In this document: positions 8,597-14,975 of the stretch, piece by piece
Layout: each line of letters opens with the position of its first letter
How positions within the stretch are numbered: the stretch's first letter is position 1
Source of the DNA: Sphingobacterium sp.
GTDB taxonomy: Bacteria; Bacteroidota; Bacteroidia; Sphingobacteriales; Sphingobacteriaceae
Length of the DNA stretch: 37,249 nt
Assembly: GCA_029239355.1 (NCBI GenBank)
Contig: JAQZAZ010000037.1
Span: 1 to 37,249 of the forward strand
Reading direction: 5' to 3'
The notes under the pieces: model-generated
Databases searched by the model: none
The model's input: only the letters and a program-made list of their open reading frames with translations
What the model was told of the DNA's origin: nothing
Made by a program: the position numbers and the translations under genes

Positions 8597-9361
8597 CTAT
8601 TTTTTTGACGTCAAGTTATCGATGATCGACTTTAATATTGATCTTGTTGATGGCAGCCACCATTGCTCGAGAATTCCTTGAATCGTTTCTTCTCTATTTT
8701 CGCGCAATTTAAGAATTATTTCTTTTCTGAAGTTCAGTTTGGAGGTCCGCCAGGTTTTTTGATTAAGCTGTGAAATCTGTTTTATTTTCTTTGTCGCGGT
8801 ATTAAAAAGCATGTTTGCCGGAACAACATCATCTACTAAACCTTGTGCTTTTGCTTCATTAGGAGTGAGCAATTTTCCTTCAAGCAGGTTCTGATACGCG
8901 TTTCGTCTCCCAATCCAGAAAGCATAAAGTTGAAAGATACTTTCCGGGACAATGAGCCCAACTGGTATTTCGTTAAGTCCAATGACAAAATTACCTTCCG
9001 CCATGATTCTATAATCGCAGCACAAAGCAAATACACAACCTCCAGCTGGGCTATGGCCAGATATAGCCGCTGCGATCGGCTTTGGAAAGGACGCCAAGAG
9101 CGAGGTAGCCTCTAAAAATAGATTCCAGAATTCTCTGATTTGATCCACATTGTAATCAAATAAGGTAATGAGGTCAAGTCCGGCACTAAAGAAGTTCTCT
9201 TTACCAATAAGAATTGCCCCTTGTACAGCCTCGTTTTCCTGGTTTGACTCCAAGGTCTCTATAAGCTCTTTCAATAACACGGTATCGATGGCGTTTGATT
9301 TTCCCCGATCCAAAAAAATGCCTAAGATATGATCTTCTATTGTGGTTTTGATATGCTCCAT
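8597..9361 (-). CDS. Crotonase-fold protein, enoyl-CoA delta-isomerase/hydratase-like
   Basis: A 254-residue member of the enoyl-CoA hydratase/isomerase superfamily, probably acting on unsaturated acyl-CoAs in fatty-acid breakdown. The oxyanion-hole segments are present: FSAGLDL (residues 58-64) and SPAGGCVFAL (about 104-113). The segment GLNEIPVGLIVPE places a glutamate (Glu131) where mitochondrial-type delta3,delta2-enoyl-CoA isomerases (ECI1/Dci) have their catalytic acid (GLNETxxGI), while the second glutamate expected of a true hydratase is not evident. I therefore favour an isomerase over a hydratase, with moderate certainty. The C-terminal part is a helical tail (KIKQISQLNQKTWRTSKLNF) seen in this subgroup. 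The gene is 39 nt downstream of the TonB-plug gene; no other beta-oxidation gene is in the window. Confidence 0.85.
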   Translation of the reverse strand: MEHIKTTIEDHILGIFLDRGKSNAIDTVLLKELIETLESNQENEAVQGAILIGKENFFSAGLDLITLFDYNVDQIREFWNLFLEATSLLASFPKPIAAAISGHSPAGGCVFALCCDYRIMAEGNFVIGLNEIPVGLIVPESIFQLYAFWIGRRNAYQNLLEGKLLTPNEAKAQGLVDDVVPANMLFNTATKKIKQISQLNQKTWRTSKLNFRKEIILKLRENREETIQGILEQWWLPSTRSILKSIIDNLTSKK

Positions 9362-9400
9362 AACGAGTTTATTTAAATTTATAACGGTTTGTTCGGCTTG

Positions 9401-12085
9401 CTATTGTGGTTTCACATCTATTAAATATTCAAGATGAGCAATTTTACCCTCCATATCAATCCCTTCAATCGTGATTTTATATGTTCCCGGTTCATCCGAA
9501 GTATAGAAATCAAATTTGGCTTCCCCATTCTTCGCTGTTACCAGATTAGGTTCCCAGGCGATTGTCGTTCTCAGATCACGCTTGAGTTCCTGTTTTTGAG
9601 TGCTGTTGTATTGTGGTTTAAAAAAGTTACGGTTCACATGGAGGCCTTTAGGTAAAATAGTTACGATTCCTGTCGGTGTGTAGGAAGCCGATAGTGCATC
9701 ACCGGATTTACTTGTGATAACCAATACACCGTTTCCGCCATACATTCCATAGATAGCGGTATTCCCTCCACTTCGTAAGACTTCGATACTCGCGATATCT
9801 GGAACGTTAATCATGCTTATCTGATCAGGTTCAATATACATGCCATCTAAGATCACCTGCATGGGGCTGCCACCATTTAATCCCACCGACCGTGTACTGT
9901 AGGGTACTCCGTTTCGAAAAATAACCCCAACGAGTCTTCCTGCAAGGCATTGTTCCAAAGTGGCGCAGGTGGATAGGTCCTCGGCTGTTATCACCTGATC
10001 TGCATTGCCGGGACCATTGAGGTTTCTTGAATTTTTGTCCGCTTTATTGACTCTGACCCTATTGATCTGGACTTCTTCCAGTTTGATGCTTTTTTGAATG
10101 ATGCCGGCAGCTTCAAGTTCCGCCAGAAATTGTTGATTATCCTTGAGCTGGTTGATTAGCTTAGCGTTGATGTCATTCAGCATCAACGGCTTGTCTTTGC
10201 TTTCTTTGACTGTAGGAGTGGAAGGATTATCGACAAGTATATCCACTCTATTCTTCTCTTTTTGACCATTTCCGGTTACGATAAATTTGATGCTATCCGC
10301 AAAAAATAGATCATCAAAAGCAAATCTACCATTGTTATCTGTTAGCGTATCTAAACTTAGCATCATATTGCTCGTGGGGACTAAGGTAACTTTCGCATTC
10401 GGAACAACGGCCTTTCGCCCAGTTTTCTTAACAGTACCGGAGACTGTAAGGCCCTTCTCCGGAAGATACGCATTATTCGTTGTATTAAGGTAATTTTTCC
10501 AATCTAGCTTACGCCAGCCTTGGATCAGCATAAGGTTGTCAAGCTCATTGAACTTGATGTTGTTCAGATCTTCAAAGTAATAATTTGGACGTTCTATAAA
10601 GCCCCTGAGATCGGATTTTAAGAGCAGCTCGGAGACAATCGAAGAATAATATTGTGCTGCAGCAGTATCGGCTTTATTGAGGTTAATTACCGAAGCTGAG
10701 AGCGCGGCTATTTTTGAAGTATCACTACTACCTTCCTTAACCGAAAGATTTGCGATTACCTGATCCCGTGTTGTAAATGTTGGCTTGTTCAACTGTAAGG
10801 TTATGGGCAACATTGTTTTTGGAGCATTGTAACTAAATACGAGCCTTTCGATGATCGGAACCAGGTTTTCATTCAGTACTGATAATTGGATTACTCCCGA
10901 AGGAAGGTCTTGTTTGGGGATGTTGAATAATATTTCCGGCCCGTTTAACTTTTGTTTAACAGCATGTAAAACAAGTCCATTGTATTGTGCAATGAGATAG
11001 ACTTCTTTACCCGTTACAAGGTCAGCTGTAGTCGATAATTGCGCGGCGATTTTATCTTTTAAACCTGAGTTGACAGTGAGTACATAGCCTGAAGCAGCTA
11101 CCGGGGGTAGTGGGGTGCTCACCGAATTCCCGTCCGGGAATACTGCCGTGGCAATATATTTTTTCCCTGTGCTTAAAATAAGCGGCATACTTCCCATGCC
11201 GAGCTCATTCGTCTCAAATTCAATGATGGGAGCCTGGTTTTCCTCTCCGATTTTGATTTTTGACTTCAGGCCCAAGCCTGCAGGACTAAGCACTTTTACG
11301 CCGGTTTTGCTTAAGATATTTCCTACGAGTTCACCACCTTCAGGGAAAATTTGGATACTGTTCCGTAGGTTTGGATCTGGGATTGTAAAATTCTTTAATA
11401 CGCGTCTTTTATCTGATGATAAAAATTGTAGGGATAATGTTCCGCCCCTAAAATTATCTTTGAGCTCAAGTGTTATTGTTCCATTTTCATTTGATTTTAA
11501 GCGCCCGGTCTTTTCTTTTAGGCCATCCTGTTGGAGGGTATAGTTCACGCTATTGTTTATCAGCGGCGCCCCCTGAATTGTCTTTAAGTTGATCTGGAAG
11601 AGGTTTTCAGTTCTATTTTGAAGGAGAGTGCTTTGAGTAATGACATTGTCTGCTCGACCATTGGTAATCGGTACAATCCGCTCATAGAAATTCGCGATTG
11701 AATCGTTTTGCATCCAGCGGGTATATGCTCTAATTCGGTATGAGCCCTCTACGAGTGTATCCGATAAACTAAAATCACCGATGCCAAGGCCCAATGTGAG
11801 GGGGACTTTAATGCTTTTGATAATGTTATTTGTCGGCGAGATCAATTCTATATTGGCGATCTTGCTGATGTTGCTTAAGTAATTGAAAGGAGCGGTCGTA
11901 CAATACAGTTTAAACCAGATATTTTCACCCGCCGAATAATCATTTTTGTCCAGGTGGAGGTAAATTTTCTCCGTAAGATGACTTTCATGGTATGTCTCCA
12001 GCTTCTGTATAGTCTGATCAATTTGAGCGGAAGCCAGAAAGGGAAGCAGTAGGCAACTGGTTAACAACAATAAGCGAGCATACAT
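9401..12085 (-). CDS. Exported protein with macroglobulin-like domains and a TonB-receptor plug domain but no barrel
   Basis: 894 residues with a Sec signal peptide (MYARLLLLTSCLLLPFLASAQ). After it, residues about 25-145 look like the MG2/A2M-type beta-sandwich of Bacteroidota surface proteins (EKIYLHLDKNDYSAGENIWFKLYCTT, then EGSYRIRAYTRWMQN). More Ig-like modules follow, including a carboxypeptidase-regulatory-like one near residues 545-620 (GLTVSGTVKKTGRKAVVPNAKVTLVPT). At about 690-790 there is a TonB-dependent receptor plug: TLEQCLAGRLVGVIFRNGVP, VILDGMYI, IASIEVLRSGGNTAIYGMYGGNGVLVITSK. Only about 100 residues remain after the plug and they form another sandwich (NGEAKFDFYTSDEPGTYKITIEG), not a 22-strand barrel. 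It cannot be a transporter by itself. It may bind or help assemble an outer-membrane partner; that is inference. It is probably the first gene of the run down to 5578. Confidence 0.85.
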   Translation of the reverse strand: MYARLLLLTSCLLLPFLASAQIDQTIQKLETYHESHLTEKIYLHLDKNDYSAGENIWFKLYCTTAPFNYLSNISKIANIELISPTNNIIKSIKVPLTLGLGIGDFSLSDTLVEGSYRIRAYTRWMQNDSIANFYERIVPITNGRADNVITQSTLLQNRTENLFQINLKTIQGAPLINNSVNYTLQQDGLKEKTGRLKSNENGTITLELKDNFRGGTLSLQFLSSDKRRVLKNFTIPDPNLRNSIQIFPEGGELVGNILSKTGVKVLSPAGLGLKSKIKIGEENQAPIIEFETNELGMGSMPLILSTGKKYIATAVFPDGNSVSTPLPPVAASGYVLTVNSGLKDKIAAQLSTTADLVTGKEVYLIAQYNGLVLHAVKQKLNGPEILFNIPKQDLPSGVIQLSVLNENLVPIIERLVFSYNAPKTMLPITLQLNKPTFTTRDQVIANLSVKEGSSDTSKIAALSASVINLNKADTAAAQYYSSIVSELLLKSDLRGFIERPNYYFEDLNNIKFNELDNLMLIQGWRKLDWKNYLNTTNNAYLPEKGLTVSGTVKKTGRKAVVPNAKVTLVPTSNMMLSLDTLTDNNGRFAFDDLFFADSIKFIVTGNGQKEKNRVDILVDNPSTPTVKESKDKPLMLNDINAKLINQLKDNQQFLAELEAAGIIQKSIKLEEVQINRVRVNKADKNSRNLNGPGNADQVITAEDLSTCATLEQCLAGRLVGVIFRNGVPYSTRSVGLNGGSPMQVILDGMYIEPDQISMINVPDIASIEVLRSGGNTAIYGMYGGNGVLVITSKSGDALSASYTPTGIVTILPKGLHVNRNFFKPQYNSTQKQELKRDLRTTIAWEPNLVTAKNGEAKFDFYTSDEPGTYKITIEGIDMEGKIAHLEYLIDVKPQ

Positions 12086-12141
12086 ATGACTAATGTTTCT
12101 TGAAAATTAGAAAATATTTTCCCTTTAATCAACTTATAAAT

Positions 12142-12170
12142 CAAAATTTTATCTCACAAGTGAGATCAAA
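12142..12170 (-). promoter_or_regulatory. Possible promoter with palindromic operator upstream of the TonB-plug gene
   Basis: ATCTCAC-AA-GTGAGAT (12151-12166) is a 7-bp inverted repeat with a 2-nt centre. On the minus strand it lies exactly between TTTG (12170-12167) and AAATTTTG (12149-12142), which resemble the -33 and -7 elements with a short 17-nt spacer. This is where a repressor would block polymerase. Both boxes are imperfect in sequence or spacing, so this is tentative. Confidence 0.35.
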
Positions 12171-12243
12171 CGATTCTACAGCTGTTATGGACAGCTTTTA
12201 AATTAGAAAATAAATATAAAATCCTTTTTTGAACGATCTTATG

Positions 12244-12274
12244 TCTGAAAATTAGTATAAAAAAAATATCTTTG
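12244..12274 (+). promoter_or_regulatory. purD promoter, leaderless arrangement
   Basis: TCTG (12244-12247), a 19-nt spacer and TATCTTTG (12267-12274) match TTTG-N19-TAnnTTTG with one mismatch. The box ends 4 nt before ATG 12279, the same distance as at the 437-aa gene, xseA and radA. Confidence 0.7.
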
Positions 12275-12278
12275 TGCT

Positions 12279-13553
12279 ATGAATATCCTAATAATCGGTT
12301 CAGGAGGTCGTGAATCCGCCTTCGCCTATAAACTGTCGAAAAGTCCACGTTTAGATCAATTGTTTATTGCTCCAGGAAATGCTGGTACAGGAGCGTACGG
12401 CCAGAATGTCAACATTAAAGTTACTGATTTTGAAGCTATCGCCGCCTTTGTATTGGAAAATGCTATACAAATGGTACTTGTAGGACCAGAAGAACCTTTG
12501 GTAAAAGGTATTCATGATTATTTTTTGAACCGTGAAGATTTAAAGGATATCCCGGTAATCGGGCCGCAACAGGAGGGCGCGCAATTGGAAGGATCGAAAG
12601 ATTTTTCGAAACAGTTTATGGACCGCCATGGTGTACCTACCGCAGCTTCACGTTCTTTTGATGCGGACTCATTGGCCGAAGGATTGGTTTATCTGGAGAG
12701 CCAACAATTACCGATTGTGCTTAAGGCTGATGGTCTTGCGGCCGGAAAAGGCGTATTGATCTGTGAAACACTTGAAGATGCGAAAGCCGAACTGAAGGCA
12801 ATGATTGCGGATTCCAAATTTGGAGAAGCGAGCCGTGTGGTTGTGGTGGAGGAATTTTTAAAAGGAATTGAACTCTCGGTATTTGTCTTGACGGACGGAA
12901 ACTCTTATAAGGTACTTCCTTCTGCAAAGGATTACAAACGTATTGGGGAGGGCGACACAGGTCTAAATACAGGTGGAATGGGCTCGATTTCTCCAGTACC
13001 TTTTGCTGACGAGACATTTTTGAAGAAAGTAGAAGAGCGTATTATCAAACCGACTGTTGAAGGACTGAGGAAAGATGGTATTCCCTACAAAGGTTTTATT
13101 TTCATCGGTTTGATGAACGTTAATGGTGAGCCATATGTGATTGAATATAATGTGCGTATGGGAGACCCGGAAACAGAATCCGTATTGCCTCGCATCGAGT
13201 CAGATCTTTTGGATCTGTTGGAAGGTGTCGCGCAAGGAAACTTAGATCAGCGTTCTTATACCGTCTCTCCAAAGACAGCTGTTACGGTTATGTTAGTGGC
13301 CGGTGGTTATCCCGGAGCGTATGAATCTGAAAAAGAGATCTCGAATATCGAGAATGTTAAGGAGTCAATTGTATTCCAGGCAGGAACCAAGGAACAGAAT
13401 GGTAAAGTTGTTACTGCCGGTGGACGTGTGATCGCGGTAACGACATTACAAGATTCACTTTTTGACGCACTTCAACAGGCTACGGCAGACGCAGGGAGGA
13501 TTTATTTTGAAGGAAAATATTTCCGTCGCGATATCGGTTTTGACCTTATCTAA
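12279..13553 (+). CDS. purD: Phosphoribosylamine--glycine ligase (GAR synthetase)
   Basis: Second step of purine synthesis: ATP-dependent joining of glycine to 5-phosphoribosylamine in the cytoplasm. The 424 residues match the usual length. The N-terminal domain begins MNILIIGSGGRESAFAYKL and contains APGNAGT and VGPEEPLVKGI. The ATP-grasp domain shows VLKADGLAAGKGV, VVVEEFLKGIELSVFVLTDG and DYKRIGEGDTGLNTGGMGS. The metal site is EYNVRMGDPETE. The C-terminal domain begins near AVTVMLVAGGYPGAYE. The ATG is fixed by the promoter box 4 nt upstream. No other pur gene lies next to it; a tRNA gene follows 89 nt downstream on the same strand. Confidence 0.97.
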   Translation: MNILIIGSGGRESAFAYKLSKSPRLDQLFIAPGNAGTGAYGQNVNIKVTDFEAIAAFVLENAIQMVLVGPEEPLVKGIHDYFLNREDLKDIPVIGPQQEGAQLEGSKDFSKQFMDRHGVPTAASRSFDADSLAEGLVYLESQQLPIVLKADGLAAGKGVLICETLEDAKAELKAMIADSKFGEASRVVVVEEFLKGIELSVFVLTDGNSYKVLPSAKDYKRIGEGDTGLNTGGMGSISPVPFADETFLKKVEERIIKPTVEGLRKDGIPYKGFIFIGLMNVNGEPYVIEYNVRMGDPETESVLPRIESDLLDLLEGVAQGNLDQRSYTVSPKTAVTVMLVAGGYPGAYESEKEISNIENVKESIVFQAGTKEQNGKVVTAGGRVIAVTTLQDSLFDALQQATADAGRIYFEGKYFRRDIGFDLI

Positions 13554-13570
13554 AAAATATTGAAAATATT

Positions 13571-13601
13571 TTTGTAATAATGATTTTAAGGTCTATATTT
13601 G
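13571..13601 (+). promoter_or_regulatory. Promoter of tRNA-Glu, perfect Bacteroidota consensus
   Basis: TTTG (13571-13574), exactly 19 nt, then TATATTTG (13594-13601). This is the only site I found in the window with both -33 and -7 boxes perfect and perfectly spaced. The start point is expected about 5 nt after the box, near 13606, giving a leader of about 37 nt before the tRNA. Confidence 0.85.
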
Positions 13602-13634
13602 CAACTCCAAAAACAAGAACGCTTTTGGAGTTGC
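13601..13634 (+). terminator. Hairpin between purD and tRNA-Glu, sharing bases with the tRNA promoter
   Basis: A perfect 12-bp stem, GCAACTCCAAAA (13601-13612) with TTTTGGAGTTGC (13623-13634), and a 10-nt loop. It would form in full in any transcript reading through from purD. A tRNA transcript starting near 13606 lacks the base of the 5' arm and can form only about 7 bp. It may act as purD terminator or as a tRNA-leader processing structure; the U tract after it is poor (ATTAAAAT). Confidence 0.5.
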
Positions 13635-13642
13635 ATTAAAAT

Positions 13643-13714
13643 GGCCCGTTCGTCTAGGGGTTAGGACGCAAGATTTTCATTCTTGAAACAGGGGTTCGAT
13701 TCCCCTACGGGCTA
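13643..13714 (+). tRNA. tRNA-Glu (anticodon TTC)
   Basis: 72 nt without encoded CCA. The acceptor stem GGCCCGT pairs with ACGGGCT (G-U at the first pair). The anticodon arm is CAAGA-TTTTCAT-TCTTG with anticodon TTC. The T arm is AGGGG-TTCGATT-CCCCT. The discriminator base is A. Its 3' part is duplicated at 18921, which marks it as the attachment site of the island that follows; the left copy keeps the whole tRNA intact. Confidence 0.97.
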
Positions 13715-13731
13715 CAGAATTAAAGCTAATA
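13697..13731 (+). repeat. attL: left copy of the 35-bp direct repeat at the tRNA-Glu 3' end
   Basis: Starts in the T loop (CGATTCCCCTACGGGCTACA...) and ends with AAAGCTAATA, 17 nt past the tRNA. It matches 18921-18955 at 34 of 35 positions (T versus A at position 25). Duplication of a tRNA 3' end is the usual footprint of tyrosine-integrase insertion. Confidence 0.85.
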
Positions 13732-13732
13732 C

Positions 13733-13774
13733 AAAACGCTTGCAAATATCAAATTTGCAGGCGTTTTTGTTTTT
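13733..13774 (+). terminator. Terminator after tRNA-Glu
   Basis: AAAACGCTTGCAAAT pairs with ATTTGCAGGCGTTTT (one wobble) around a short loop and is followed by TTTTTGTTTTT. It begins 19 nt after the tRNA, just beyond the attL repeat. Confidence 0.8.
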
Positions 13775-13818
13775 CAGTACCTACAAAACCTATACTAATT
13801 CCCAATAAAAAAGTAAGT

Positions 13819-13857
13819 CATTCAGTGAGTCATTTTTTCCGTTTGACTACTCACTGA
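13819..13857. repeat. Inverted ACTCACTGA repeats near attL, candidate integrase arm sites
   Basis: TCAGTGAGT at 13822-13830 and its reverse complement ACTCACTGA at 13849-13857. The minus-strand copy extends to CACTGAATGA, which is the same 10-mer found in the tandem repeats near attR (18720), in opposite orientation. The position, about 90 bp inside the core site, suits arm-type sites of lambda-like integrases. Confidence 0.4.
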
Positions 13858-14017
13858 TGTAGGTTTAATCATCTGATTATCAAGTCGTTCAAAATTTAAA
13901 CATCTTGATTCGTTTTAGTTGCAAGGCTACATTTGCATCCCTGAAATCTGTTTTTCAGTGGCGATGCAGAGCTCACCGCAAAGGCGGCTCGGTTTGTTTC
14001 ACTTAAATGATATTGTC

Positions 14018-14587
14018 ATGAGTACAAATTATTCCTTGCTCTTCTATCTGAAGAAACCCAAAAATTATGTTAGCGGTCCCAAGCCGATCTACATGCGGAT
14101 TACCGTAGATGGAATCCCAAAAGAAGTCTCCACAGGACGGGAATGTGATCCTTCAAAATGGAACTCCAAAGCCAACCGTGTAAAGGGGACTACCGAAGCT
14201 GTCAAGACCCTGAATAGCTATCTTGAGGAAATCGCTGATCTTTGCGAAATTACCAAAGAACTGACCGAGGGAAGCGAAATAACAACAGCCATTGAAAACA
14301 GTTTTTATCCTTCACATAATAGAGCGGGGACCTATCGAGCCGATATACTGCACGGATCTGTGGTGAAAGCACTGGTCATTTCTTTTGATCTCCAATGGAC
14401 AGCGAAGATCGTCCGTTCCTATAGGGTGCTGTGGGAGGCTATCCGGGAGATTGCTGATTCCGACAGAGAGTTCAGTATTATACCCTGGTGCAGGGTGGAC
14501 AGGATCGTGGAGAGGGAACTTGCCGAGATACTGGATTTCCATGACGATAATATTGGCATTGTTAAGCTCAAGCTTCCATACCTTTAA
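14018..14587 (+). pseudogene. Chimeric, inactive tyrosine integrase remnant
   Basis: From ATG 14018 (MSTNYSLLFYLKKPKNYVSG) the frame encodes the arm-DNA-binding N-terminal domain of Bacteroidota phage-type integrases: YMRITVDGIPKEVSTGRECDPSKWNSK. At about residue 67 it switches straight into SYLEEIADLCEITKELT. I recognise this as the stretch that in intact integrases lies some 200 residues later, just before the catalytic HxxRHTFAT box. After KELT the sequence turns into unrelated residues (EGSEITTAIENSFYPS... to KLKLPYL) without the catalytic Arg, His or Tyr. The central domain and all catalytic residues are therefore missing. It opens the island next to attL, in the usual integrase position. 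The frame is open 33 codons further upstream, but that part has no homology I can see. The 3' end lies close to the IS scrap. Confidence 0.7.
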
Positions 14588-14623
14588 TAAGGTTCGGAAA
14601 TTTTCGGTATAAATGGAAAGAAT

Positions 14624-14734
14624 CTATTGTTTCGACTTACTGCCGACCTGATAAGCACGGATGATTTCACGCTTCTGTTTTACACTGAAATAGCGGCTCG
14701 GTCGCTGCTTTGATTTAAACCTTTTTTCGTCCAT
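14624..14734 (-). pseudogene. Scrap of an insertion-sequence transposase (orfA-like start)
   Basis: A 36-codon minus-strand frame starting MDEKRFKSKQRPSRYFSVKQ and continuing KREIIRAYQVGSKSKQ before TAG. The basic start and the 'F(S/T)xxxKxxIIxxYxxGxxSxxx' pattern are those of the first helix-turn-helix of IS3-type orfA transposases. The rest of the transposase is absent; the frame stops 37 bp from the end of the integrase remnant. I cannot name the IS. Confidence 0.5.
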
Positions 14735-14751
14735 CTTTTGTCTGATTTAGG

Positions 14752-14821
14752 TGTAAACCTATGCCAAGACAAGACATGCCCCCCCGCACTTACGAAAGTG
14801 TGGGGCAGAATTGGGTTTACA
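14752..14821. repeat. Nested inverted repeats, possible end of the IS remnant
   Basis: An outer pair TGTAAACC (14752-14759) and GGTTTACA (14814-14821) encloses a GC-rich hairpin (14777-14807: TGCCCC...GCACTT, loop ACGA, AAGTGTGGGGCA). It lies just upstream of the transposase-like start, where the left terminal inverted repeat would be; on the minus strand the edge would read TGTAAACCCAATTCTGCCCC. The role is inferred. Confidence 0.4.
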
Positions 14822-14894
14822 GTACAGAAATGATTTTGACAATATAAAGATAGCATAAGTATCTTGTTTAAAAAATAACAAGCTGATTATGAGT

Positions 14895-14902
14895 TAATTT
14901 TG
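14895..14902 (+). promoter_or_regulatory. Possible -7 box for the HExxH lipoprotein gene
   Basis: TAATTTTG fits TAnnTTTG and lies 73 nt before the GTG start at 14976. No TTTG is found 19 nt further upstream, so only half of the promoter is supported. Confidence 0.3.
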
Positions 14903-14975
14903 AACATGTCGCCTCAATTAAGATAAACTTTAAATAAATACAAATATATTAGACGAAATTTATTAACCTATACAA

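Noticed and set aside
11115..11543. 142-codon plus-strand frame inside the TonB-plug gene
   Set aside because: It is the reverse image of a well-supported gene, with Pro/Phe/Ser-rich composition and no known motif.
12180..12196. Small hairpin AGCTGT-TATGG-ACAGCT followed by TTTT between divergent genes
   Set aside because: Only 6 bp and there is no gene in front of it for which it could end transcription.
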